This document shows, piece after piece, positions 8,614-17,251 of a stretch of 64,000 bases of DNA (the stretch's first letter is position 1; every line of letters begins with the position of its first letter). This stretch comes from an uncultured Sphaerochaeta sp. (GTDB lineage Bacteria > Spirochaetota > Spirochaetia > Sphaerochaetales > Sphaerochaetaceae). Location of the stretch: assembly GCF_963677075.1 (NCBI RefSeq), contig NZ_OY781873.1, positions 248,001 through 312,000 on the forward strand, given 5' to 3'. Under the pieces are notes generated by a model. The model did not search any database and was not told the DNA's origin. It saw only the letters and a list, made by a program, of their open reading frames with translations. The translations under genes and the position numbers were made by a program.

Positions 8614-9533
8614 AAAATATTGCAATGCTTGGTTGTGGGGCAGTTGGAGCCCTCTATGGCCTACGATTACATAACCTGCTGGGTGAGGAACATGTCTGTT
8701 TCCTCGTTGATGAGGCCCGAAAAAATCGATATACACAGGAAGGCATATACCTCAATGACCGGAGAGCTCCCTTTCGGTACTGCACCCCGGATGCAGCTCC
8801 CGTGGCTGACCTCGTAATCCTTGCCACCAAGAACCATCACCTAATAGACGCTATTGCCATGTTGAAGCCTGTTATTGGCCCAGACACGGCCATCATCTCC
8901 CTGCTCAATGGAATTGAAAGCGAACGGGAACTCTCAAAGGCTTTTGGAAAAGAGAAAGTACTCTATGGTTTTGCAGTAGGACTGAATTCTACACATGTTG
9001 GTAATCATATCACTTATACCAAAGAAGGCAGGATTGTCTTCGGCGAGAAGAGCAATGAAAAAACAGAACGGGTGAATAAGATCTCAGCCCTGTTTGACCG
9101 TGCAGGTGTTTCTTATGTAGTGCCAGAGAACATTGAGCGTGAGCTCTGGAACAAGTTCATGCTCAACACTGCGTACAACACAATAAGCGGACTGCTCTCT
9201 GCAACCTATGGAGATCTGGATCAAGAGCCGGTATGGAATCTTGCGCAGCAAGTATGCAAGGAAGTACAGAACGTTGCAAAGGCTGAGGGAGTCCTCCTCC
9301 CTGATTCACTCATTGAAGAGAACCATCGTATCGTGACCTCACTTGGTTTTACAGGCAAAACCTCCATGTGCCAAGACATGGAGGCTGGAAGAAAAACAGA
9401 AAACAAGTGGTTCAGTGGGACAGTAATCAAGCTGGGAAAGATCCATGGGATCCCTACCCCAACCTGTGAAGTGCTCTCAGCCTTGGTTGAGGCACGGGAA
9501 AATATCAGCCTTAGGCTCGGCCAAGCTCGATAA
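8610..9533 (+). CDS. panE: 2-dehydropantoate 2-reductase (ketopantoate reductase)
   Basis: A 307-residue NADPH-dependent reductase of the PanE/ApbA family, which makes pantoate for coenzyme A. The Rossmann motif is MLGCGAVGALYG at the N-terminus, the conserved LLNGIESE follows near residue 110, and the catalytic lysine is in ELWNKFMLNTAYN (about residue 193). The C-terminal helical domain has SMCQDMEAGRKTE, with the Glu/Arg typical of the family. No other pantothenate genes are near; it is coupled to the M20 peptidase by ATGA. Many PanE paralogues act on other 2-keto acids, so the symbol is by family. Its 3' end overlaps the convergent RNase D gene by 23 bp. Confidence 0.8.
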   Translation: MKNIAMLGCGAVGALYGLRLHNLLGEEHVCFLVDEARKNRYTQEGIYLNDRRAPFRYCTPDAAPVADLVILATKNHHLIDAIAMLKPVIGPDTAIISLLNGIESERELSKAFGKEKVLYGFAVGLNSTHVGNHITYTKEGRIVFGEKSNEKTERVNKISALFDRAGVSYVVPENIERELWNKFMLNTAYNTISGLLSATYGDLDQEPVWNLAQQVCKEVQNVAKAEGVLLPDSLIEENHRIVTSLGFTGKTSMCQDMEAGRKTENKWFSGTVIKLGKIHGIPTPTCEVLSALVEARENISLRLGQAR

Positions 9534-10398
9534 GCGCTTCCTGTTTAGCTTTCTTCAGTGTCTCTACCAATTCATTGAGCTTCCTGGGGGCACATTTTCC
9601 ACAGTAGATATGGAAATCGATGTCAGAGGCTGGGACGTTCTTTGCCATCTGAAGCAAGAGAGGTTTTTCCAGAATTCGCACTGCAGGGACATTGTATTTT
9701 CTTGCAAGACCATCGCGAGCGAGGAAGAAGTGCTTAAGAAAAATCTTCTCATCTTTTGACAGGTACTTCCAGGAAGAGAACTTGGTCCAGCCTGGTTTGT
9801 CAGGACCTTTACTCTTACCCACCACCTGCATTTGCTCAGCCACCTTTGTCTGCAGCCCCTTCTCAGCTACTGCTGCAATCAATAGATCCTTCAACGTAAA
9901 TAAGTGTTCTACATCACTCAATGCATATTGAATCTGTTCAGGTCTCAGGGGTCGCTTAAGCCAATTGGTCATCTGATTCTTTTTCTTGTTTGACATCGGC
10001 TGTTTGGGGATTTCTGGAAGATAGCGTTCTACCAATCCACTGAGATTTCCCATATAGCCCAAGGCCATGGCAGGAACCCTGATGTCATACACACCTTCCA
10101 TGATAATTCCATACTGCTTCCTTACCAGAGCGGAATCACTGGCACAGTCGAACATCACTTTCTCAAGTGAGGTATCTTCCAAAAACTCCTGCAAGGATTC
10201 CTTGGAGAGAGTGAAAGGATCAACCAAATAAAACGATTTTCTATCAAAAAGTTGGATGAGACAGAGATGCTCCCCATAGATATGGAGATTGAACTCCCCT
10301 TCAAAATCCATGGCAACCGATACAATGCCACGTTCTCTCCAAGAGGCACGTAGCTCCGCTAAGGCAGAATCAGAATCAACGATGGTATAATTAAGCAT
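9511..10398 (-). CDS. Ribonuclease D-like 3'-5' exonuclease
   Basis: A 295-residue protein with a DEDDy exonuclease domain (about 1-190): the DxE pair in AMDFEGEFNL, the Asp in VMFDCASDSALVRK and the final Asp in YALSDVEHLF with its Tyr four residues earlier. Residues ~210-290 look like a helical HRDC domain. RNase D trims tRNA 3' ends and stable RNA. The start at 10398 (MLNYTIVDSD) is chosen as the beginning of the conserved domain; 10416 is possible and no clear ribosome-binding site distinguishes them. The first strand that usually starts with a longer leader is short, so the enzyme is a compact version. Confidence 0.82.
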   Translation of the reverse strand: MLNYTIVDSDSALAELRASWRERGIVSVAMDFEGEFNLHIYGEHLCLIQLFDRKSFYLVDPFTLSKESLQEFLEDTSLEKVMFDCASDSALVRKQYGIIMEGVYDIRVPAMALGYMGNLSGLVERYLPEIPKQPMSNKKKNQMTNWLKRPLRPEQIQYALSDVEHLFTLKDLLIAAVAEKGLQTKVAEQMQVVGKSKGPDKPGWTKFSSWKYLSKDEKIFLKHFFLARDGLARKYNVPAVRILEKPLLLQMAKNVPASDIDFHIYCGKCAPRKLNELVETLKKAKQEALIELGRA

Positions 10399-10713
10399 AG
10401 AGTGAAAGCATACCAAATACTGAAAGAATAGAGAACCTATTCATACCGTTCACAGCGAAAATGTTTGACAGATGTATAATTACTTTACTTGTTACTCGTA
10501 AAAGTATATTTATATTCTTATATGTAATATTAATAGCATATATTTCTCTTATATATGCAATTTAATTTTCCTTTTGTAATTTTATTTTGTACTATTAACG
10601 TTATAAAATTGATTTTTTTGAAATTCTTTCGATATTTTTGAGAAACCCCTTAACACGATAAAATAATATCGATACCCTATGGACAAACAGATTCACCTAA
10701 GGAGTCATCAATT
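10399..10713. promoter_or_regulatory. AT-rich intergenic region with inverted repeat upstream of the Fe-ADH gene
   Basis: No gene is visible in this 315-bp stretch, which is far more AT-rich than its flanks. It holds an exact 7-bp inverted repeat, CGATATT (10630-10636) and AATATCG (10665-10671), flanking a TTGAGA and TAAAAT pair that could be a weak promoter. The strong ribosome-binding site AAGGAG lies before ATG 10714. A TTGACA at 10465 and TATAAT at 10475 are only 4 bp apart and cannot form one promoter. Confidence 0.4.
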
Positions 10714-11868
10714 ATGAGCGTTATGAGTTTTTCCATTCCCAGAACCATCTACTATGGAGAAGGTTCCCTCGATAAACTTGCCCAGCTTCAGGGCAAGAGA
10801 GCAGCAATCGTGACAGGCGGCAGTTCAATGAAGCGTTTCGGCTTCTTGGATCAGGCTGAATCCCTCCTGAAAAAAGCAGGCATCGATTCCATCCTAATCG
10901 ACGGCGTTGAACCCAACCCATCCGTGGAAACAGTTCAAAGGGGCGCAAAGGCAATGCTTGAATTCTCCCCTGATTGGATTGTAGCAATTGGTGGTGGATC
11001 AGCGCTTGATGCAGCAAAGGTCATGTGGTGCTTCTATGAACACCCAGAGCTTGCCTTCGAAGATATCATCCAGCCGGGAAGTATGCCCTCCCTCCGCAAC
11101 AAGGCAAAATTCATTGCAATTCCCTCAACCAGTGGAACAGCAAGTGAGATCACTGCGTTCTCGGTTATCACCGATACAAAGAAGCACATCAAGTATCCCA
11201 TCGTTGCTGCCGACATGGTCCCAGATATTGCAATTCTCGACCCATCATTGCCCATGACAATGCCGAAGCACATCACAGCCAATACCGGTATGGATGTCAT
11301 GTGCCATGCAGCAGAGGCAGTAGTCTCTACCGCAGCAACCGCATTTACCGATCCTTATGCCATCCAGGCTATCAAGATGGTCCTGGAACATCTTCCTGTT
11401 GCTTACCACGAACCGAAGAACCTGGAAGCCAGAGAAGCAATGCATGAGGCATCAGCCTTGGCAGGAATGGCTTTCACCAATGCATCCCTTGGCTTGGTTC
11501 ACTCTATGGCTCACAAGATTGGTGGGGAATTTGGGGTAACCCATGGATTGGCAAACGCCATTCTTCTCCCCTACGTAATTGCCTACAACAAGAAGTTCAC
11601 CGACAAGTACGCATATGCAGAGAAGATACTCGGTGTTGCCGACCTTGCACAGGCCATCAAGGAGATGAACCAGAAGATGGATATCCCTTCCAGCTTCAAG
11701 GATTGCAGTGAGGTCGATTTCAACGAAGAGAAGTTCAAGGAAGTCTTGCAGAGAATGAGCCAAAATGCTTTTGAAGATCCCTGCACCTTGACCAACCCAG
11801 GTACTCCTACTGCCGCGGATGTACAGATGCTGTATGAAGCTGCCTATTATGGAACAGAAGTGAAATAA
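10714..11868 (+). CDS. Iron-containing alcohol dehydrogenase
   Basis: A 384-residue group III (Fe-type) NAD(P)H-dependent alcohol dehydrogenase, typical length. The nucleotide-binding part has AIGGGSALDAAK near residue 92 and IPSTSGTASEITAFSV near residue 132. The metal ligands are the Asp in ANTGMDVMCHAAEA with its His, the His residues of LVHSMAHKIGG and the His of VTHGLANAILLP. It resembles butanol dehydrogenases used to reoxidise NAD(P)H during sugar fermentation. It stands alone between an AT-rich promoter region and a strong terminator, consistent with high independent expression. The physiological alcohol cannot be stated. Confidence 0.9.
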   Translation: MSVMSFSIPRTIYYGEGSLDKLAQLQGKRAAIVTGGSSMKRFGFLDQAESLLKKAGIDSILIDGVEPNPSVETVQRGAKAMLEFSPDWIVAIGGGSALDAAKVMWCFYEHPELAFEDIIQPGSMPSLRNKAKFIAIPSTSGTASEITAFSVITDTKKHIKYPIVAADMVPDIAILDPSLPMTMPKHITANTGMDVMCHAAEAVVSTAATAFTDPYAIQAIKMVLEHLPVAYHEPKNLEAREAMHEASALAGMAFTNASLGLVHSMAHKIGGEFGVTHGLANAILLPYVIAYNKKFTDKYAYAEKILGVADLAQAIKEMNQKMDIPSSFKDCSEVDFNEEKFKEVLQRMSQNAFEDPCTLTNPGTPTAADVQMLYEAAYYGTEVK

Positions 11869-11892
11869 GACGTTCTTTGTAGTACATACACT

Positions 11893-11916
11893 GAGAGCCA
11901 CCTTAGGGTGGCTCTC
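11893..11916. terminator. Bidirectional rho-independent terminator
   Basis: A perfect 10-bp stem GAGAGCCACC / GGTGGCTCTC with a TTAG loop, 24 bp after the Fe-ADH stop and 28 bp from the convergent permease stop. Pyrimidine-rich sequence follows on the plus strand. Confidence 0.75.
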
Positions 11917-11944
11917 TCCTTATTCACGTACATGATGTACTTGC

Positions 11945-13228
11945 TTATGCAATTTCCTTTGGAAGGAAGATGTTGAGCAGGATACCGATGAGGGTGGCCA
12001 GTGCAACTCCAGCCAGGGTGAACTCCAGGTTCTCTCCCATGGCAAAAGAGAGCATGCCACCACCGATTCCGATTACCAGTATCACACTACTGATCGTCAG
12101 ATTGCGCTTGTCTTCATAGTTTACCCCGGCATCAACCAAGGTACGAAGACCACTGGAAGCAATGGTACCGAAGAGCAACATGGAGATACCACCAAGTACT
12201 GGGTTGGGAATGGTCTGGATCAAGGCGCCAAACTTCGGGAAGAACGATAGGAAAATTGCCACGACAGCTGCACCACCGGTTACATACACACTGTACACAC
12301 GAGTGAGTGCGAGTACCCCAATATTCTCACCGTAGGTTGTATTGGGTGGACCACCCCACAAGGATGCCCATAGCGTTGCTATACCATCACCGGCAATGGT
12401 CCTGTGCAGACCTGGATCCTTGTAGAAATCCTGCCCCACCACCTTACTGATTGTAAGTGTATCGCCAAGGTGTTCACATATGGTTGCGAGGGAGACCATG
12501 ATAAAGGTGATGGCTGCAACAATATTGAACTTTGGCAAGGTGAAGCTGGGAAGACCGAACCAAGCAGCTTCCTTGACTGCTGCAAAATCAATCAGGGCAT
12601 ACTGGGGGAAAATAAGGCCGATGGCTAGTGCAAAGAAGTAACCTCCAAACAACCCGATCAGAATTGGAATGATGCTGAAGAACCCCTTGCCAAATATATT
12701 TGCAATAATGGTCAAGGAGAGGGTAACGGTCGCGATCAACAAGAAATAGAGACTGTATTCACCACTTCCGTCATACATTGCCATACCCATGGCAGTAGGT
12801 GCCAAGTTCAAACCAATGACGACGATGACTGATCCGATGACTACTGGAGGGAGGGCCTTGTTCAGCCAGTTGTGTCCACTTCTCTTGATGATGTAAGCCA
12901 CCAACATATAAAAGAGGCCGGAGACCACTGCTCCACCCATTGCATACGGAACCCCATAGGCACTGCTGATCGCAACCAGGGCCGGGATGAATGCAAACGA
13001 GGAACCAAGGAACGCTGGGACCTTTGCTCCGGTGATCAGGATGTAGATAAGTGTACCGGTACCTGCGGTAAAGAGTGCAGTACTCGGACTGAGACCGGTA
13101 AGGATCGGGACGAGAATGGTCGCACCGAACATTGCGAAGACATGCTGGACACTCAGTGGAATCCATTGTCCCATCGGTGGCTTGTCGGCCGGACCATACT
13201 TCATGGCGTTGGATGGTTGATTTGCCAT
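11945..13228 (-). CDS. Uracil/xanthine permease, NCS2 family
   Basis: A 427-residue inner-membrane protein with about 12-14 hydrophobic segments and the NAT/NCS2 features: SSFAFIPALVA in the third helix, the paired short strands, and the signature region GPPNTTYGENIGVLALTRVYS (about residues 290-310), close to UraA and RutG. It imports uracil or another nucleobase with H+ for salvage. The ATG at 13228 is preferred because AAGGAG lies 7 nt upstream. The ~180-bp leader before it (13229-13409) shows no recognisable PyrR or purine riboswitch element. A small membrane protein gene lies just upstream on the same strand. Confidence 0.87.
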   Translation of the reverse strand: MANQPSNAMKYGPADKPPMGQWIPLSVQHVFAMFGATILVPILTGLSPSTALFTAGTGTLIYILITGAKVPAFLGSSFAFIPALVAISSAYGVPYAMGGAVVSGLFYMLVAYIIKRSGHNWLNKALPPVVIGSVIVVIGLNLAPTAMGMAMYDGSGEYSLYFLLIATVTLSLTIIANIFGKGFFSIIPILIGLFGGYFFALAIGLIFPQYALIDFAAVKEAAWFGLPSFTLPKFNIVAAITFIMVSLATICEHLGDTLTISKVVGQDFYKDPGLHRTIAGDGIATLWASLWGGPPNTTYGENIGVLALTRVYSVYVTGGAAVVAIFLSFFPKFGALIQTIPNPVLGGISMLLFGTIASSGLRTLVDAGVNYEDKRNLTISSVILVIGIGGGMLSFAMGENLEFTLAGVALATLIGILLNIFLPKEIA

Positions 13229-13409
13229 CAGAAAGCTCCTTGAGTCTGCACACAGAAAACACACTATGGGTGCTGTTTACAGACAGAGGGGATGATGACT
13301 TGCAGGAAGTCTCTCCATCCTATCGAGAAAACGGAAGGTTTGGGAAGTGTAAATCTGTATGAATATGCAAAATATCTTGAAAATCATCACCGAAGTGCAA
13401 CATTATGCC

Positions 13410-13565
13410 TTATCTCCTGAACAAGGGAAGCAATGCACCGTATATGAACAGCAGTGGGGATGCAAGCAATACAACAAATATCCCTACCAACAAGAGCAAA
13501 GGGTTGGAGAGCATCCGGTCATACCAAACGGGCAATTCAACACATGTATTTCTTTCTCGTTTCAT
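13410..13565 (-). CDS. Small hypothetical membrane protein, 51 residues
   Basis: A 51-residue reading frame starting MKRERNTCVELPVWYD, with one long hydrophobic helix (about residues 21-47, rich in Leu, Val, Ile and Phe) and an Arg-Arg C-terminus. A charged N-terminus followed by a single membrane span is a plausible small membrane protein. The ribosome-binding site AGAGAGG is 7 nt before the ATG, and a -10-like TAGTAT plus a palindrome lie just upstream. It sits between the WYL regulator and the uracil/xanthine permease, all on the minus strand. I recognise no family; it may assist the permease, but that is speculation. Confidence 0.6.
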   Translation of the reverse strand: MKRERNTCVELPVWYDRMLSNPLLLLVGIFVVLLASPLLFIYGALLPLFRR

Positions 13566-13605
13566 AGGTCATCCTCTCTTTCTGGAAACAGGATACCCTA
13601 TACTA

Positions 13606-13624
13606 TGTGACACCTGATGTCACA
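13606..13624. promoter_or_regulatory. Perfect palindrome, candidate operator before the small membrane gene
   Basis: TGTGACA (13606-13612) and TGTCACA (13618-13624) form a 7-bp perfect inverted repeat with a 5-bp centre, directly after the WYL regulator stop. Reading toward the small gene it precedes TAGTAT, a possible -10, so a bound protein would block or activate that promoter. It could instead be a weak hairpin. Confidence 0.45.
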
Positions 13625-14578
13625 CTACAGTTTTTTTGAGGCTTCCCACATTTGCTCAACAGACTGCTTGTAGCGAAGAACAAACTCCTCGGGCGCTATA
13701 GGACGAGCATCGGGACCATACGAGAGGAGTGTCGAGAGGATCTCCTGGAGGTTGGACACAGGAAGGATGACCTCTAGTGCTTCTCTACCCTCCTCAATTA
13801 CCAGTCGTTGCTTCTGCTCTGGATGCCAACTCTGGGTGTTCAAGGTATGAATGGCCCATCCATACACACGGAAGATTACGCAGGTAACCTCGTTGCCCAT
13901 AAATATCCCATACCCTGAGTTGATGAAGGAGTCTATCTCTTCTTCAGAGAACCTAATCTTCATACGGTCTCCCCTTATCTGGGCAAGCTGTTCGACTCTG
14001 GAGAGATGAAAAGTCCTAAGTTGTTTGTGCTGCATGTCAAAGGCAAGCAAGTACCATCTTCCACTATAGTTCACCAACCTGAGGGGCTCGATATGCCTAT
14101 GAGAGCGAACCCCCAGTGCATTGCGATAATGCATGCTCATTCGCTCTTCACTCTTTATCGCTGAACAGATCTTGTTGAAAATCTCATAGTCAGGCCAGTC
14201 CTGTACTGGAGTAATGAAGATTATCTTATCGCTCAGGGAGCGATAGTGTTTCTCAACTCCGCTATCAATGCCTTCACTGATCATCTCTGTAAGGTCAGAC
14301 ATGATGCCTTGGGATTGCGCCAGACTTTTCACGATGGCATTGAGCACCAACATTCGCTCATTCGAGTTGGAGAATAGGGTAAAGGGAGTCTGGTAATGGT
14401 ACCAGTTCCTGGAACGGTCATAAGTAATGGGAGCTCCAAGATGCTCACGCAAATAGGTGATGTCCCTCAATACTTGCCTTCGTGAGATGGAGAACTCTTG
14501 TTCAATGAGAGAGGTCTTCACTCCCCCATTCTCCTCAATACTGCGGTTGATGAATACGATTCGTTCGAGCTGGCTCAT
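13625..14578 (-). CDS. WYL-domain transcriptional regulator (YafY-like)
   Basis: A 317-residue protein: N-terminal HTH_11 helix-turn-helix (about 1-65, including SLIEQEFSISRRQVLRDITY), then a WYL domain at ~135-235 with HIEPLRLVNYSGRWYLLAFD and FHLSRVEQL, and a C-terminal WCX extension. WYL regulators sense ligands, sometimes nucleic acids or nucleotides. The ATG at 14578 starts the canonical SQLERI sequence. TATACT ends exactly 6 nt before it and no ribosome-binding site is present, so the mRNA may be leaderless; ATG 14593 is the alternative. Likely target: its own region, the small membrane protein or the uracil/xanthine permease. Confidence 0.82.
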   Translation of the reverse strand: MSQLERIVFINRSIEENGGVKTSLIEQEFSISRRQVLRDITYLREHLGAPITYDRSRNWYHYQTPFTLFSNSNERMLVLNAIVKSLAQSQGIMSDLTEMISEGIDSGVEKHYRSLSDKIIFITPVQDWPDYEIFNKICSAIKSEERMSMHYRNALGVRSHRHIEPLRLVNYSGRWYLLAFDMQHKQLRTFHLSRVEQLAQIRGDRMKIRFSEEEIDSFINSGYGIFMGNEVTCVIFRVYGWAIHTLNTQSWHPEQKQRLVIEEGREALEVILPVSNLQEILSTLLSYGPDARPIAPEEFVLRYKQSVEQMWEASKKL

Positions 14579-14594
14579 GTGGTCAGTATACATC

Positions 14595-14620
14595 AAAAGG
14601 CTCTTCCCGGGGGAAGAGCC
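14595..14620 (-). terminator. Terminator of pckG
   Basis: Inverted repeat GGCTCTTCCC / GGGAAGAGCC (14599-14608 and 14611-14620) followed on the minus strand by TTTT, starting 27 bp after the pckG stop. It abuts the putative promoter of the WYL gene. Confidence 0.7.
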
Positions 14621-14647
14621 AATTTGAAACAATGCTATATCTCCTGC

Positions 14648-16477
14648 TTACTTGGCAGCTTTCAATTTTGCCTCGAGTTGGTCGAGGAAAGAGGAAAGTT
14701 CCTTTGGCAGATGATCACCAAACTTCGGGTAGTGATTGGTACGGACGTCTTCGACTTCCCTAAGCCAACCATCTACATCGACAGAGAGAAGCTCTCTCAT
14801 ATCTTCTTCGCTTACGCCTTCAGGAAGGTCGATTGCATCAGCTGTAGGCATGGTACCGATCGGGGTATCAACAGACTTTGCAGTCCCGTCACAGGCCTCG
14901 AAGACCCACTTCAGGACGCGGCTGTTTTCACCAAAACCGGGCCAGAGCCACTTGCCGTCTTCGGTCTTTCGGAACCAGTTGACATAGAAGATTTTAGGAA
15001 GCTTGCTCTCGTCCTGTGCAGCCTTACCAACGTTGATCCAGTGCTGGAAGTAATCTCCCATGTTGTATCCACAGAAGGGAAGCATGGCAAACGGATCACG
15101 GCGGATGGTACCGACCTTGAGGTCGAGGGCTGCTGCGGTGATCTCAGACCCAACGATGGAGCCGAGGAATACACCGTGGTTCCAGTCGTAGCTCTGGTGA
15201 ACAAGAGGAACGGTATGAGCTCTTCTTCCACCAAAGAGGATTGCACTGATGGGCACACCCTTTGGATCTTCCCATTCACTTGCAATACTGGGGCACTGGG
15301 CTGCAGGAGCGGTGAAGCGGGCATTGGGATGTGCAGCAGGCTTCTGCTCCTTGTTTCCCTTGTCCTGGACCCACTCATTGCCAAGCCAGTCGATCAACTT
15401 GCCAGGGGCATCGTAGCCAATACCTTCCCACCAAACATCGTTGTCCTCTGTGAGGGCACAGTTTGTGAAGATACTGTTCTTGGATGCACTGACCATTGCA
15501 TTATAGTTGGAATCATTGGAAGTTCCTGGAGCAACACCGAAGAATCCAGCTTCTGGATTGATCGCATACAGCTGTCCATCGGAACCATACTTCATCCAAG
15601 CGATGTCATCACCAACGGTCTCGACCTTCCAACCTGGGATGGTCGGAACAAGCATTGCGAGGTTGGTCTTTCCACATGCGGAGGGGAATGCACCTGCGAC
15701 AAACTTGCTCTTACCCTCTGGACTGGTTATCTTGAGGATGAGCATATGCTCTGCAAGCCAACCTTCGTCATGGGCCAAGACTGATGCAATGCGCAGTGCA
15801 AGACACTTCTTGCCAAGCAGTGCGTTCCCGCCGTAACCTGAGCCATATGACCAGATCTCGCGGGTTTCTGGGAAGTGGGAGATGTACTTCTGCTCAATGG
15901 GAGCACAAGGCCACTGGCCATTGTCACTCTCACCATCAGCAAGCGGCTTGCCTACAGAGTGGTAGCAAGGTACATACTCACCATCGGTTCCGAGCACCTC
16001 AAGGACCTTTTCACCAACACGGGTCATGATCATCATATTGATGACAACATAGGCACTGTCAGTAAGCTCAACACCAATCTTTGCAATCGGGGAGCCAACA
16101 GGACCCATTGAGAAAGGAATAACATAGAGGGTGCGTCCCTTCATGCAACCGCGGTAAAGACCTGTCATGGTCTCTTTCAAGGCAACTGGGTCAATCCAGT
16201 TGTTGGTCGGCCCTGCTGCTTCCTTATTCTGTGCTGCGATGTAGGTTCTGTTCTCAACGCGAGCAACATCAGAAGGGTCTGAGTTGTAAGCAATACTACC
16301 AGGCTTCTTCTCAGGATTCAGGGGTACGCAATAGCCACCAGCAATCTGCTGTGCAACCAATTCGTCGTACTGGGCGGCACTACCATCGGCAATGACGATT
16401 TCTTCAGGGGTCGTGAGTTCTGCAAAATCCAGAATCCACTGCTTGAGCCCAGAATGCGTAAGATCTGCGACGTTCAT
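14648..16477 (-). CDS. pckG: Phosphoenolpyruvate carboxykinase (GTP)
   Basis: A 609-residue cytosolic enzyme of full family length. The P-loop is [14 protein letters not shown] (about residue 275) with the reactive cysteine typical of the GTP-dependent class; the substrate region [16 protein letters not shown], the [17 protein letters not shown] block and the nucleotide-loop [13 protein letters not shown] are all present. It interconverts oxaloacetate and PEP. In fermenting anaerobes it often runs toward oxaloacetate to conserve energy. AAGGAG precedes ATG 16477. A candidate promoter, TTGCTA-16 bp-TAATAT, lies about 70 bp upstream on this strand. Followed by a clear terminator. Confidence 0.95.
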   Translation of the reverse strand: MNVADLTHSGLKQWILDFAELTTPEEIVIADGSAAQYDELVAQQIAGGYCVPLNPEKKPGSIAYNSDPSDVARVENRTYIAAQNKEAAGPTNNWIDPVALKETMTGLYRGCMKGRTLYVIPFSMGPVGSPIAKIGVELTDSAYVVINMMIMTRVGEKVLEVLGTDGEYVPCYHSVGKPLADGESDNGQWPCAPIEQKYISHFPETREIWSYGSGYGGNALLGKKCLALRIASVLAHDEGWLAEHMLILKITSPEGKSKFVAGAFPSACGKTNLAMLVPTIPGWKVETVGDDIAWMKYGSDGQLYAINPEAGFFGVAPGTSNDSNYNAMVSASKNSIFTNCALTEDNDVWWEGIGYDAPGKLIDWLGNEWVQDKGNKEQKPAAHPNARFTAPAAQCPSIASEWEDPKGVPISAILFGGRRAHTVPLVHQSYDWNHGVFLGSIVGSEITAAALDLKVGTIRRDPFAMLPFCGYNMGDYFQHWINVGKAAQDESKLPKIFYVNWFRKTEDGKWLWPGFGENSRVLKWVFEACDGTAKSVDTPIGTMPTADAIDLPEGVSEEDMRELLSVDVDGWLREVEDVRTNHYPKFGDHLPKELSSFLDQLEAKLKAAK

Positions 16478-16606
16478 GGACTACTCCTTCATAATAGGGA
16501 TGCACAATTCACTACAATCAGAGGAAATGTGTTCACCCTATATTACTGATTTTCCAATCTTTAGCAATATAATGGGCTATGTTTTTTGTAATATTTTCCC
16601 ATTTTT

Positions 16607-17155
16607 TTAGAACATAGTACCGTGAAAGCGTGAATTGAAGCTTAGGTAGAGCTCAGGAGGAACGTCCTCTGGAATATCAAGCAGGTAATCGGAAATCTTC
16701 CGGATCCGTTCCTTCAAGCTATCCTTCTTGTTCGCCTGTGCCTCTTTCAATGCTTCCAGACTTTCCAAAATGATCTGCTGGCTGTTTCTTACTTCCTGGA
16801 TCGCCATCTTGAACCGCTGGCTCAGGTCAAGAATGATCTGCTTTGTGGCTTCAGGGTGTGAGGCAATAAAAGTAGGGAAACTCTCCTGGGAAATCTCGAC
16901 CAGCTGACAATCACTGAGAGCGACAGCTGTGGCATTGCGTGGCTCCTGCTCAAATAGTCCCATCTCTCCCAAGCTGGAATTGGGCTTGGATATCTCAAAG
17001 AGCTGAAATTGCTGTGGTGTATGGTAGTTCAGGTACAACCCGACAGTACCACTTTGCAGAAGAAACATGGTGGAACAGGACGAACCCTGTTCATAGATGA
17101 TGGTTCCCTTCTGAACTTCGAATACCGGGTGTTTGTCATCGTGTGTATCACTCAT
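16607..17155 (-). CDS. Cyclic nucleotide-binding domain protein without DNA-binding domain
   Basis: A 182-residue protein. Residues ~10-125 are a cNMP-binding beta-roll: VQKGTIIYEQGSSCSTMFLLQSGTVGLY, then the phosphate-binding cassette region SSLGEMGLFEQEPRNATAVA with the Arg-Asn-Ala-Thr variant of the usual RTA/RSA. A long helix follows (about 125-160) and a short tail, with no helix-turn-helix, so it is not a Crp/Fnr activator but a sensor or adaptor. Ribosome-binding site GGAGG precedes the ATG. It is separated from pckG by 129 bp and divergent from the GPH transporter gene. Ligand unknown. Confidence 0.8.
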   Translation of the reverse strand: MSDTHDDKHPVFEVQKGTIIYEQGSSCSTMFLLQSGTVGLYLNYHTPQQFQLFEISKPNSSLGEMGLFEQEPRNATAVALSDCQLVEISQESFPTFIASHPEATKQIILDLSQRFKMAIQEVRNSQQIILESLEALKEAQANKKDSLKERIRKISDYLLDIPEDVPPELYLSFNSRFHGTMF

Positions 17156-17216
17156 GGGCGACCTCCTCTCCTACTTACAAGTATACTATTACCTGTGACA
17201 ACAGTACAAGGGAAGC

Positions 17217-17244
17217 TTGCAACCTGCAATTTCTGTGATAGACT
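17217..17244 (+). promoter_or_regulatory. Candidate promoter of the GPH symporter, near-leaderless
   Basis: TTGCAA (17217-17222), 16-bp spacer, TAGACT (17239-17244), ending 7 nt before ATG 17252, which lacks a ribosome-binding site. Both boxes match 4 of 6 consensus bases. Confidence 0.3.
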
Positions 17245-17251
17245 TTCTGCT

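Noticed and set aside
10465..10480. TTGACA and TATAAT as a promoter
   Set aside because: Only 4 bp apart, so they cannot be -35 and -10 of one promoter.
13359..13617. Two short plus-strand frames (83 and 70 codons) in the permease leader
   Set aside because: Opposite to the better-supported 51-residue frame; no ribosome-binding site or membrane/domain features.
14498..15784. Long 428-codon open frame on the plus strand
   Set aside because: It lies antisense to the highly conserved pckG and has no family resemblance; it is an effect of codon bias on the opposite strand.
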